64,000 bases of DNA from Macrolepiota albuminosa (lineage: Eukaryota > Basidiomycota > Agaricomycetes > Agaricales > Agaricaceae), in NCBI GenBank assembly GCA_027475525.1, contig JAMWFC010000067.1, forward strand, positions 601,610-665,609, in the 5' to 3' direction. Below the pieces are notes generated by a model. That model saw only the letters and a list, made by a program, of their open reading frames with translations, ran no database searches and was not told where the DNA came from. Below, piece after piece: positions 54,904-64,000 of the stretch (its first letter is position 1; every line of letters starts with the position of its first letter). The position numbers and the translations under genes were made by a program.

Positions 54904-57900
54904 GTTTAACTCGATTGTGGTTTCGTTTGTTCTCAGCGATTGCGATCGATCCGTTGTTATCTCCCTTCAGTTGAGCTGGCTTAGGAACCGCCATTCCTAT
55001 CTTGAAGAGTGCTGCATACATCCACTTGATCTGTTCGGCAGCCCTCCCTAGTGCTATGTATTCGGCCTCGGTAGTTGACGTGGATACCGTGTCCTGGAAC
55101 TTCGAACTCCAACTTGTGGGTCCTCCAGCTTGCAGGTACACTCCTCCTGATATGGATTTGCGCGTGTCTATGTCTGCTGCGAAATCTGAATTGTAATACC
55201 CTTGGGGTACGTAGTCCTGGTACTTGGTCCCTCCATATCGTAATCTGTAGTGGAGTGTGGCCTTTATATATCGCATCACGTGTTGCAGCGCCAACCAGTG
55301 TTGTTTCCCGGGGTTCGACATAAATCGGCTCAACGATGTGATGGCGTATGCGATATCCGGTCGTGTGCCTATTTGCGCATACATTAATGATCCCAGAACC
55401 TCGTTGTACGGTTTATCTGCCATATATTGGCGTTCTTCTTCTGTAGTAGGCAATTGGGATCGACTCAGGATGATGCCTGGTGGGAGTGGTGTATACTTCG
55501 GTGTGCATTCTGCCATGCCGTATTTCTCTAGTGTTCGCTTCAAGTACTCCTCTTGATCCAGTATAATAAGCTTCATTGTCCGATCACGCGTAACTCGAAT
55601 CCCCAAGACAAAATTAATGTCTCCCAGGTCTTTTATCTCGTATCTCTCCCCCAGTTCCTTTTGTGCACGTATAGCTTCTTCCTTCGATGAGGACATTCCC
55701 AAGGTGTCGTCTGTGTATGTGCTTGTAATGGTGATCTCACCATTCCTATTCCTCAATCGTACAGACTGGTCTGCTTCGGATCGGGTATAACCTAAGCGTT
55801 TCATGTCCTCGTCGAGTGTATGCCACCAGTTGTGAGCGCCGTCCATTGTTCCGTATATCGCCTTGTCTAAGAGTGATACCAGACTTTTCTCGTTATCTGC
55901 GTTGTGCTCTTCGGTACTCCCCCGAACTCGTATGCCCGAATTGATATCGACCTTAAGCACATCGCTCGGTTTCACCTCGTATCCTTCTGGTTGCTCCATT
56001 AGGATTGGTGCTTGTGTGGGTGCGTTCAGGTATGCGCTCGCGTAATCAATTTGCCATATTTCGTAGTCCTCAACTGTTCCTACAGCGAGGTTTATCCGTA
56101 ACGATTCGTATTTCACCACCGAGGCGTAGGTGGCAAAGAAATCGACCCCTGGTAGCTGTGAAAACCCTTTTGCGACTAATCGTGCTTTACGGCCAATAAC
56201 CTTTCCACTCGCATCATATTTAAGCGCAAAAGTCCATCGGTTTTTCATTGTACGCGCTTCCTCAGGGCGTTCGATCAGACGCCAGACTTTCCGCTCATAC
56301 ATACGTCGCATCTCATCGTCCATTGGACCCTTCCACAAATCAGGTCTTGTCATCGCTTCCGAATATGATTTCGGCACCCATAGGTTGTCCGGCTCGAGGA
56401 CTTCTGTGGCTAATGCGTTTGGCGCCGCTCGAAACGTCTCCTCTTCACTTTCAAGGTCAGACGAGTTCTCTTCGGCTAGCACGTCGCATCTAGCTTCACG
56501 GTCGGGGGCAGTCTGGGCAGCGATACGGGCTGATCTCCTCAGTTCCGTCGGGGCTGTTTGATGAGTGTTGCTGGTTGCTTCTGAGTCTGCTAGTACGGTG
56601 TTGTCGATGCCGTTTATACTGCTTTCAGTCTCATTTACGTGCTCGTCCCCACAATCGACTCCCAGTATCTCCATAATGTCTGCTGGATTGTCCTGGTGTT
56701 CGTGTTTCAGCGTGCGGTTAGACAATCCCTCCTCAAAAATCACATCTCTTGACCTAAAAATCCGCCCCGTGCTCCGCTCCAGCAGTTTGTAATCCCCTTT
56801 TCCAAAATACCCGATCAAAACTGCCTTGCATGATCGTGGTTCAAGTTTACTATTCCCATCTGTCCTCGGTACCTTTGCGTAAGCGGTACAACCAAATGGC
56901 CGCAAATATGACACGTCGGGTTTGTTCCCAGTCCTGATTTCAAATGGCGTCTTATTCGGGTGTCTTGCGCTTGGTATTAGGTCGAGAATATATATCGCCG
57001 TTGATGTGGCTTCCCCCCAGTGGTGCGGTGGTAGTCTCGACTCGTGCAACATGCTGCGCGCCAAGTCAAAAATCGTACGGTTTCTTCTCTCGACGACACC
57101 ATTTGCGGCTGAGGAATGGGGTGGGGTCGTTTCGTGGATGATCCCTCTTTTTCCGCAGTACGTGTCCCATAGTTCATTCTTAAACTTGGTTCCCCCATCG
57201 GTTCTCAGCCGTTTAATTCTATACCCGGTCTGATTCTCCACTCGCATGTCGAAGATCTGCAAGCATTCCACTGTAGCCTCCTTCGTCTTATGTGACAGGT
57301 ACCAAGCGTCACATTCGGCTCCTCCCTGGTCAACTGCCACCAGCATGAGCGTTTTGCCGCCGGTCGTTTGCACGCGTGCCGATCCCCATATATCGAATGC
57401 GACTCGCTCGTAAGGTTCACACTCCGGTTCAATGACTGCGTCAAAAGGCCGTCGTGAGTGCTTTCCCATGATGCAATCCTCACATTTCCCAATGACTGAG
57501 GACTTCGTGACGTCTAGCCCTTTCACTATCTCATTTCGCATCATTTTGCGCACTGTACTCTCTCCTACGTGTCCGAGTCGTCTGTGCCAGGTTTCGAAAT
57601 CGACAGGGTGAGTCAGCGACCGCGTTGCCATTGCGCTCGGAGGTGGCTCAACAAAGTTCACTATGAACATCGTTCCATTCATAGGACAGTGGAGGAACGG
57701 TTTCCCATCCGTAGCAAACAGTGTTGCTCCCTTTCCGGTGATTTCCATCCTCACTCCTTTTCTAATCAATGATCCCACTGATATGAGATTATGCGTCAGT
57801 TCCGGTGCGTGCAGCGCGTTTTCGAAGATAAGTTCCACTATTTCTCCTTCGTATTGGACCCATTTTCGTACTCGCCCGCAGCCATGTATTCTGAATTCTC

Positions 57901-58999
57901 CGCCCTTTGCCGTAGACCCTATCAGATCCCCATGGTCGGGGGTATTATACGTAATAAAATCTGATTTCTCTGTAAAAAAATGGCGGCTTGCAGCTGAATC
58001 GGCGTAGGTAACAGCGTCCTGTTTCGAATCTTTCCTCGGCGTTGTTACGAATGCAAAACATCGAACGTTGTAAGCATTACTAGCTGAGACGACCGTGGCG
58101 TTAGCCTGTGGCGGTGTCGTGGGTGTAGTCGTTGTCAGGGTCGTTGATTGTGGGTTATTCGATGCTACTGTCGTACCCTGTGGCTGCTTACTCCCCTTCT
58201 TCCACCAGTCAGGGAATTGTCCCTCCATTCCACCACCTTTTCTAAAGCATTTCTCTTTCGGATGACCGGCTCTTTTGCAGTTATCACAAGTAACTTTTTC
58301 TTTGTCTCCTCGATGGTTCCCAGCCTGAGTTGATAGTGCCTGTACCGACTTGGCTGGCGCTACCGCATTTGGTCCGTGCAGCAACAATGCGTGCGTGGTG
58401 AGTCTCACAATCACTTTGGCTGACGTATCTTCCGTTAACAGTGCACCTGTTACCACTGCCCAAGAACTTGGCATCGATTTGATAATATATGTGCGGAAAC
58501 GTTTGTCACCGATTCCTGCTCCCTGATCATTCGCCTTGGCCCAAGCAGTACGCATAGCCCGGAAGTGCGCCTCGATGTTAGACCCGTCTACGTATTTGAT
58601 AGCATTCAATTCTTCTTCAGCATGGATCAGTCCCAGATCGGACTTAGCATCGTGAATCGTGGTGAGTGATGCCCATGCCTCTGCTGCTGATCCCTCCATG
58701 TTTACTCCGGCTCCAACTGGTATAACGTTCAGGGTGATCATGCTGCGCGCATATGCATCGCGTTGGATCCATTCTTCGGCTGTTGGGTTCGATGCTCCCC
58801 ACCACTTCGTTTCTACAATGTTCGGTTCATCCTCTTTCTTCTCTTCGTCACTAACTGGGTTCGTGATTGTCCCGTTTATATATCCCAATAATCCTCGCCC
58901 ACGCGTGGCTTCGGTTATGATTGTCTTAAATGCCGTCCAATTTGTTCCATCAAATTTTTCATCCGTCGGTAATAAGAACAATGGTGGATTCTGTGCCAT
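54899..58999 (-). CDS. Copia gag-pol polyprotein, truncated at the C-terminus by gypsy-1
   Basis: One uninterrupted frame of 1366 codons from MAQNPPLFLLP. In order: UBN2-type gag (about 15-210), CCHC knuckle (C238-C251, CDNCKRAGHPKEKC), aspartic protease (DSA at about 334), pre-integrase zinc site (WHRRLGHV...CEDCIMGKH, 470-513), integrase core with D536 (FDIWG), D601 (RTDGG) and E638 (VERRNR), reverse transcriptase (WTFALKYDASGKVIGRKARL, then the active-site YTDDTLG and RYEIKDLGDINFVLGI), and RNase H (SDFAADIDTRKS, STTEAEYIAL). The final residues and stop come from the gypsy LTR; the true last 55 codons or so are at 43224-43392. No stop codons interrupt the main frame, so apart from the insertion this copy is well preserved. 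Confidence 0.95.
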   Translation of the reverse strand: MAQNPPLFLLPTDEKFDGTNWTAFKTIITEATRGRGLLGYINGTITNPVSDEEKKEDEPNIVETKWWGASNPTAEEWIQRDAYARSMITLNVIPVGAGVNMEGSAAEAWASLTTIHDAKSDLGLIHAEEELNAIKYVDGSNIEAHFRAMRTAWAKANDQGAGIGDKRFRTYIIKSMPSSWAVVTGALLTEDTSAKVIVRLTTHALLLHGPNAVAPAKSVQALSTQAGNHRGDKEKVTCDNCKRAGHPKEKCFRKGGGMEGQFPDWWKKGSKQPQGTTVASNNPQSTTLTTTTPTTPPQANATVVSASNAYNVRCFAFVTTPRKDSKQDAVTYADSAASRHFFTEKSDFITYNTPDHGDLIGSTAKGGEFRIHGCGRVRKWVQYEGEIVELIFENALHAPELTHNLISVGSLIRKGVRMEITGKGATLFATDGKPFLHCPMNGTMFIVNFVEPPPSAMATRSLTHPVDFETWHRRLGHVGESTVRKMMRNEIVKGLDVTKSSVIGKCEDCIMGKHSRRPFDAVIEPECEPYERVAFDIWGSARVQTTGGKTLMLVAVDQGGAECDAWYLSHKTKEATVECLQIFDMRVENQTGYRIKRLRTDGGTKFKNELWDTYCGKRGIIHETTPPHSSAANGVVERRNRTIFDLARSMLHESRLPPHHWGEATSTAIYILDLIPSARHPNKTPFEIRTGNKPDVSYLRPFGCTAYAKVPRTDGNSKLEPRSCKAVLIGYFGKGDYKLLERSTGRIFRSRDVIFEEGLSNRTLKHEHQDNPADIMEILGVDCGDEHVNETESSINGIDNTVLADSEATSNTHQTAPTELRRSARIAAQTAPDREARCDVLAEENSSDLESEEETFRAAPNALATEVLEPDNLWVPKSYSEAMTRPDLWKGPMDDEMRRMYERKVWRLIERPEEARTMKNRWTFALKYDASGKVIGRKARLVAKGFSQLPGVDFFATYASVVKYESLRINLAVGTVEDYEIWQIDYASAYLNAPTQAPILMEQPEGYEVKPSDVLKVDINSGIRVRGSTEEHNADNEKSLVSLLDKAIYGTMDGAHNWWHTLDEDMKRLGYTRSEADQSVRLRNRNGEITITSTYTDDTLGMSSSKEEAIRAQKELGERYEIKDLGDINFVLGIRVTRDRTMKLIILDQEEYLKRTLEKYGMAECTPKYTPLPPGIILSRSQLPTTEEERQYMADKPYNEVLGSLMYAQIGTRPDIAYAITSLSRFMSNPGKQHWLALQHVMRYIKATLHYRLRYGGTKYQDYVPQGYYNSDFAADIDTRKSISGGVYLQAGGPTSWSSKFQDTVSTSTTEAEYIALGRAAEQIKWMYAALFKIGMAVPKPAQLKGDNNGSIAIAENKRNHNRVKL

Positions 59000-59069
59000 G
59001 GCGTCTATGTTTCAGTTTGGTTCAGTTTCTAATCTATTCGGTGAGTCGTTCTATATGTTGAGTTGGTCG

Positions 59070-59081
59070 GGGCCCATAACC
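59070..59081 (-). other. Copia primer-binding site matching initiator tRNA-Met anticodon arm
   Basis: Directly inside the 5' LTR the plus strand reads GGGCCCATAACC, which equals the conserved anticodon-arm sequence of eukaryotic initiator tRNA-Met. The minus (sense) strand is therefore complementary to that tRNA internally, not to its 3' end, as in Drosophila copia, which is primed by a tRNA-Met half-molecule. Confidence 0.8.
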
Positions 59082-59309
59082 TGTTTTACAGAGTTCAACT
59101 CAGTCGGTGTGATAACGACTGGTATTATATGCTACCTGTTTTACAGAGTTCAACTATGAGTACACTATCAGCTTCTTGTAATACTATCATGCAATAAGAC
59201 AACATACCTCAGTCGGTGTGATAACGACTGAGGTATGATTACGTTTCTCTTCGACTCAACTACTCTCTGGTCACGTGTTCGTGACGCGCTCACGATTCTA
59301 TCTCGAACA
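59082..59309 (-). repeat. Copia 5' LTR
   Basis: 228 bp, one mismatch to 42973-43200. Contains the same 13-bp-stem hairpin (59203-59215 with 59225-59237). Confidence 0.97.
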
Positions 59310-59454
59310 CAAAATATAACCAATGTTTCAGAATAAAGTTTGGACTTGACTTCCAATCTTGACTTCTGATCCCATCTCCTTCCCCATCCGATGGGCCCCC
59401 TATTTGCATGTTGTAAGCTTCATGCTTACACTCACCTATTCTCCAAAAATTTCA

Positions 59455-62400
59455 TTATCTCCCTACCAACGCCTCCAATGTTTCCCACTCGTCGAGGGCC
59501 ACCGTGTCCTTTATTTCTCTACCACTTTTCCATTTATTGTGGTCGGGACTATAACTCCTCCAACGGACCAGATACTGAACTCCCTGACCTCATCTCCTTT
59601 CATCAATTATCTTGTCAATAAAATGTTCCTCTTGTCTCTCATCCGTCAGAATCGGACCCAGCATTTCAAGCTGTTGTGCGGGGAACAAATCATTTTCATT
59701 TGCGTGGTGAGGCAAAAGCAAGCTCGAATGAAAACAATTATGAATTTTCATTGAAGATGGAAGGTCAAGTGCATATTCGGAAGAGCTGGGGAAAGCCTCG
59801 GTGATGACAAAAGGCCTGTCCTGTCATGGCATGAATTTAGCCACCTGACCATCCTGTTTCTGAACGTATTCCCAATGACAATTAATCGTTGATAGTATGA
59901 CCTTATCCCCAACCTTGTATTCTACTTCAGGGGAATGATGTGAATTCGCTTGATGTGCCTGATTAATCTTTGCTGTTATTAAGTTATCCATAGCTTCAAG
60001 ATAATTTGTCTCGATTTCTTGCAATACTTGAAGGGCAAGGTCTTTGGCCAGAGTATTAGTAGGTGGGGGTGGAAATAAAGGCAAGAGAACATGTGGCAAA
60101 AATCCAGACTTGAGTTGAAAAGGTGAAAATCCTGTCGAAGCATTCACTGTGTTCATAATGCCAAAACATATCCTTGATAGCGCCTTTATCCAGCCTATTT
60201 GCAAATGGTCAACGTGATAGCATATACATTGCACAATAGTTTTGTTGGAGTGTTCGGATGCTCCATCAGTTTGAGGATGAAAGGCCGTTGACAATTTATG
60301 CTTAACTCCCAATAATTTCATGAGGGCTCACCAGAAACTCAACATGAAAAGACTGTCCCTATCTGTAATAATTTTATAGAGCAGGCCGTTTTTGCAATAC
60401 CAATCACGGAAAAAAATATGAGCAAACTCCTCCCCTGTTTGATCTGTTTTTGTTGGTAAAATCTGCAAATCAGCCCCTGCCTGACATGTCATTGAACAAA
60501 ACTGGTCGAATCTCTCATCCCTAGGCAATGGTCCTATGAAATCCAAGGTAACAGATCCGAATTGACACTCCAGAACAGGTAGCAGATGTAACGGTCCTGG
60601 TGGCTTCGTTGTCTTGTTTTTGTTACGTTGGCATTCCACACAAGCTGGGATGTATCCGTTGATGAGATCGCGATGCATATTAGGCCAGTAGTATGAATAG
60701 TGCAATGAAGCATATGTCTTGTCTGCTCTGAAATGACCCAGTTCGTCGTGAGCCACTCTGAACAAGCTTTCTCTCAATCCTTTGTACTTTGGAATGACAA
60801 GCCTCTCTCCCACAAATAGTAAGCCATCCCAAAATCCAACGCCACTCGACAACATTCCTGCCTTTGTGTCCTTGATCAAACATCTTGTATAAGGATCAAC
60901 ATTATAACCCTCCCTAACGTCCTCCAATGTCGTCTCCTCTCCTTTTACCAATAACACTTCACCAACAACAACAGATCTATGTTCTGGCATCCTAGACAAT
61001 GCATCGGTGACCGAGTTATCCTCACCTCTAATGTAGTTGATCTTGTAATTGTATTGCAAAAGGTATTCCATCCACCAAGCTTGTCTTTTAGACAGATTTT
61101 TTTGAGTCTCGAAATTTTTCAAGGTCTTATGATCCATATAGACTTCAAAAAAGGAACCCAGTAAGTCACAATGCCATTTCCATAGAGCTCACACGATCAC
61201 CAACAATTTGTGTTCATGAGTCGGATAATTCTTTTCTGTGGCTGTCAACTGACAAGAATCAAACACCACTAGGCGTGCTTGTTCCCAAGTCTCCCCAAAA
61301 GACAAAACTGCCCCTGTCCTCTTCTTGCTCGCATCACATGTAATGAAAATCTTGTTATTGCCAGGGTTTTTGTAGTCAATCGTCGTCAAACAATCCCAAC
61401 CAATGACGAGGAACTTAATACCTTCGAATGCTGCTTGATGAGAGCTGGTCCAGGGAGCAAATTTTCCATTAAATTCTTTCCTGGTCAACAGCGTCAAAAC
61501 CAACATATGTCCAGCCAGTGCTGAGAAAAAGGCAGCAACATAACAAACAAGGCCCAAGAACTGCTGAACATGTTTTGCTTTCCGAGGGACCAGCCACTGC
61601 AATATCTTCTCTACTTTTGAATGGTCTGCCTCAAGTCCCCTTTCCAATATGTGGTGACTGAGAAAATCAATTTCTGTACAAAACAAGTCACTCTTCTTCA
61701 TAGAGCAGAATAGCCTAGCCTCCCTTAGAGCCTCTAAGACCTTTATAACATTCTTCTCATGTTCTTCTATCGATGAGGACTAAATAATAATATCGTCAAG
61801 ATAAACATGACAAATCTTCCCTATGTATTTATGCAGGGCGAGCATGACACGGCATTGCTGAGTTGCAGGTGCATTGTGAAGGCCCATGGGCATAACAACT
61901 CATTCCCACAAGCCGAATGGAGTCAGGGTTGCCATATACTTTATGTCATCCAGATGCATTAAGGTCTGGAAAAAAGCATCCGTCAAATTAATTTTACCCC
62001 ACACACGTGTGCCAGGCTTCATGCAGTCCGCCAGAATGTTGTCTATCCTCAGCAGGGGAAAATTGTCTGGAATTGTACTTGCATTCAGTCTACAATAATC
62101 ATTGACCCAACAAGGGGAAGCCATGGGATCTGCTTTTGGAATCACAAACGAAGGACTTGCAAACTGCAATGAAGATGGTTGGATTCGACCAGCAGCGACA
62201 TGCTTGTCAATCAAGGCCTTCCAGCTGTCACGATATTTATGTGGGCACAAATAGAATCTTGCAACCGTGATCTTGGCAAGTGGTTTCACCCAAATCCTGT
62301 GATACACACTGTCTGGTAACTCATCGGCATGAGGAATACCAGCAGGAAAAAGATTTTTGAAATGTTGTTTCATCTTTATGTCCATCCTCTTCAATTTGTC

Positions 62401-62883
62401 CTTTAAGGCAAGCTCCTCAATCCTCTTCCTAACCAGACCTAACAAACACGGTTTGCCCATACTTGCAGTCTTTTCTGCTTGCGCGAACTTCTCCGATTGT
62501 TGTGCAAACAATGCACTCAACTCGAAATAGACAAGCTTCCTCGAAGCCTCCATGTTCTTCCTTCTCTGACGAATCCACTCATTCTCAATCTGTTCCCTCT
62601 TCTTTGCCTCCTTTCTCTGAATGTGTGGCTCAACCATGACCTTCTCACACTGAGCAGGGCAAGAGGGATGCAAGAGGTCGAATCTCGTAAATTTATCCGT
62701 AATTGTACCGGCCTCAAGGTCGATAACTAATTTATTGCGTTCCAAAAAATCAAGTCCCAGAATCATCTCTGTGTGTAGATTCAGGCATACAATAAACACT
62801 TGGGAGCGTGATCTCCATTGCAAACAAGGTGATATAATTACAAGTTTGACGTATTGCGATAGCATTCTTTCTGACCTGGAACC
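59455..62883 (-). pseudogene. Gypsy-2 pol: RT, RNase H, integrase, chromodomain, decayed by stops
   Basis: A single minus-strand frame runs from 62883 to the stop at 59455-59457, interrupted only by base-substitution stops: TGA at 61900, 61189, 60328, 59824 and 59590, and TAG at 61780. Motifs: EMILGLDFLERNKL (protease end), MATLTPFGLWE and [22 protein letters not shown] (RT active site), ITCDASKKRTGAVLSFG (RNase H), a YIPACVECQRNK knuckle, LDFIGPLPRDERF, ITDRDSLF and AFHPQTDGASEHSNK (integrase DDE), then EEHFIDKIIDER...QYLVRWRSYS (chromodomain). It is a different lineage from gypsy-1 and more decayed. Its 3' end lies about 145 bp from the copia insertion point. Confidence 0.88.
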
Positions 62884-63520
62884 TTAAGAAGTGAAAACCC
62901 CCAATACTGACAAAGGCCTGTTCAATTTATGCGTCGGCAGTCCCAATGTCTTCACTAACGTCAAAGAAATCAATGCTGGTGGGGATCCCATATCAATAAG
63001 TGTGCTTGGAACAGAAACGGAAGCAATAGAGAGACCCGAGACAAGGCAAGGGTAAGTGATGTGCCAAGAAATAGTGTACTCAGAACCTGCATCACTACTG
63101 TCTTCGTCCAAATCTGACCCCTCAAACACAGCCGCAACCATGATGGATGTAGCCGCTCTCTTTCCCTTCCCTGCCTCCTCCTTTCCCTGGAACTCCTTCT
63201 TAGCCGCTTCTGCAAACACCGTCGTTAACTTCCGTGTACTATACTCTACCAAGGTCAATGCCTTCTCCTTGTCAGGACATTTCCTTGCACAATGATTGAC
63301 ATAAAGGTGGCAGCACTGATAACCCCCCTGGTGCTCATCTAACAACCCTCTCTCCTCTGTAGTGAGTGGATACACATACGTTGATGACGCCAACTGTGGT
63401 TGGATGCGCTGGACGTATACGCAGTACAACGCCGTCTCCAGCGCTTGGCGTGCGTAGGTGTGAGGAGTCCTGACAGGGTCCCGGTGTGCTTGAGTGGAGG
63501 TAGTAAAACGATGCGCTAGA
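62884..63520 (-). pseudogene. Gypsy-2 gag end and aspartic protease
   Basis: Same frame as the pol above, separated by TAA at 62884-62886. Contains a degenerate zinc knuckle (GYQCCHLYVNHCARKCP) and a retropepsin segment STLIDMGSPPALIS, where the usual DSG is DMG. The frame runs upstream past 63429 (RFTTSTQAHRDPVRT) to about 63520, next to a 77-bp duplication, so the rest of gag is missing or on another contig. Confidence 0.75.
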
Positions 63521-63533
63521 TTATAGCGCTTCG

Positions 63534-63687
63534 GGGGCTACCTGGCAGACGGTAAGCGTCGTAGTTTAGGCAAAGATATTGGAGAAAAGACAAATAGCGC
63601 CGTGTATTGTGGGGCTACCTGGCAGACGGTAAGCGTCGTAGTTTAGGCAAAGATATTGGAGAAAAGACAAATAGCGCCGTGTATTGT
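63534..63687. repeat. Exact 77-bp tandem duplication (I)
   Basis: Positions 63534-63610 and 63611-63687 are identical. It lies where the gypsy-2 gag frame disappears. Confidence 0.97.
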
Positions 63688-64000
63688 GCCCGTAGGTAGC
63701 ACCGTAAATGATGAAGACGAGACAGACGAGGCTAGCGCCCGACTTAGTGACGAAGTCAAAGGAGGCTAGCGCGAGTTGAACGCTGAGTGTAACTGTGTGC
63801 TCGAGGGGTTACGATTCGTTGTTATATACATGAAAAGTAGCTATTTTATATACAGTGCACTACCGTGTTTGCCAAGATACAAGTCCATCTGCGGCGCTAC
63901 CTCCTAGCGCCTCTCCTCGTGGTTTACTCTAACGGCGACCTGTCAACGGCGACCTTGTGCACATGGCTGACGGCGACCAACGGCGTTATGACCCACGGCG
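63688..64000. other. Window end, unidentified, CGGCGACC-rich
   Basis: No coding frame. The motif ACGGCGACC recurs several times between 63930 and 63990. It could be part of an LTR or untranslated leader of gypsy-2 or another element; no terminal pair is visible. Confidence 0.35.

Larger units (their letters stand above)
42973..59309 (-). mobile_element. Ty1/copia LTR retrotransposon, interrupted by a nested gypsy element
   Basis: Bounded by 228-bp direct LTRs (TGTT...AACA) at 42973-43200 and 59082-59309, with one mismatch, and by the 5-bp target duplication CAAAA at 42968-42972 and 59310-59314. Without the nested gypsy element (43393-54903 plus one TSD copy) it is about 4.8 kb, normal for copia. 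Transcription is on the minus strand: 5' LTR on the right, primer site at 59070-59081, the gag-pol frame, the gypsy insertion in the RNase H region, the remaining coding tail (43224-43392), a polypurine tract at 43201-43210, and the 3' LTR on the left. Confidence 0.97.

Noticed and set aside
1..64000. tRNA, rRNA, CRISPR, bacterial operon or riboswitch features
   Set aside because: Scanned by eye for tRNA arms, spaced direct repeats and ribosomal sequence; none found. The only tRNA-like match is the copia primer site.

Overview
This window is nuclear DNA of a filamentous basidiomycete, most likely an agaricomycete. Protein genes carry many 45-65 bp introns with GT..AG ends. The gene families are typical of mushrooms (DUF6533 membrane proteins, AMP-dependent ligases, a two-finger GATA factor with the fungal [10 protein letters not shown] domain, CE16-like GDSL esterases). 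The transposons are fungal Ty3/gypsy and Ty1/copia elements. I saw no tRNA, rRNA, CRISPR array or bacterial feature. Exon borders below were worked out by hand from splice signals and frame continuity.

Layout. 1-31 kb is gene-rich: a 5'-truncated P-type (Na+/K+-type) ATPase (+), a Ser/Thr-rich single-pass membrane protein (-), an acyl-CoA-synthetase-like AMP ligase (+), tyrosyl-DNA phosphodiesterase TDP1 (-), a secreted GDSL esterase (-), an importin-13-like karyopherin (-), a broken small secreted-protein gene (+), a two-domain surface protein (-), two tandem alpha/beta-hydrolase paralogs (+,+) and a two-finger GATA transcription factor (-). 32-43 kb is repeat-rich and increasingly AT-rich: a >2 kb repeat occurs twice in direct orientation on either side of a DUF6533 receptor-like gene, followed by decayed DNA with a tyrosine-recombinase relic. 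43-63.5 kb is a transposon nest. A Ty3/gypsy element of 11.5 kb (identical 176-bp LTRs, TSD GTTTA) sits inside a Ty1/copia element (228-bp LTRs with one mismatch, TSD CAAAA), which lies against, and probably inside, an older chromodomain gypsy element. All three read on the minus strand.

Two patterns cut across the window. First, nine perfect tandem duplications, every one exactly 77 bp, are scattered over 54 kb. Two of them break reading frames that become continuous if one copy is ignored. Unrelated sequences sharing exactly this length points to contig-end overlaps from a k=77 de Bruijn assembly rather than biology. Second, the transposon reading frames are broken almost only by in-frame TGA codons where Arg (CGA) is expected, with no frameshifts apart from the 77-bp block, as expected from C-to-T decay of CpG. 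The least explained coding sequence is a third ORF of about 980 codons, downstream of integrase in the young gypsy element.
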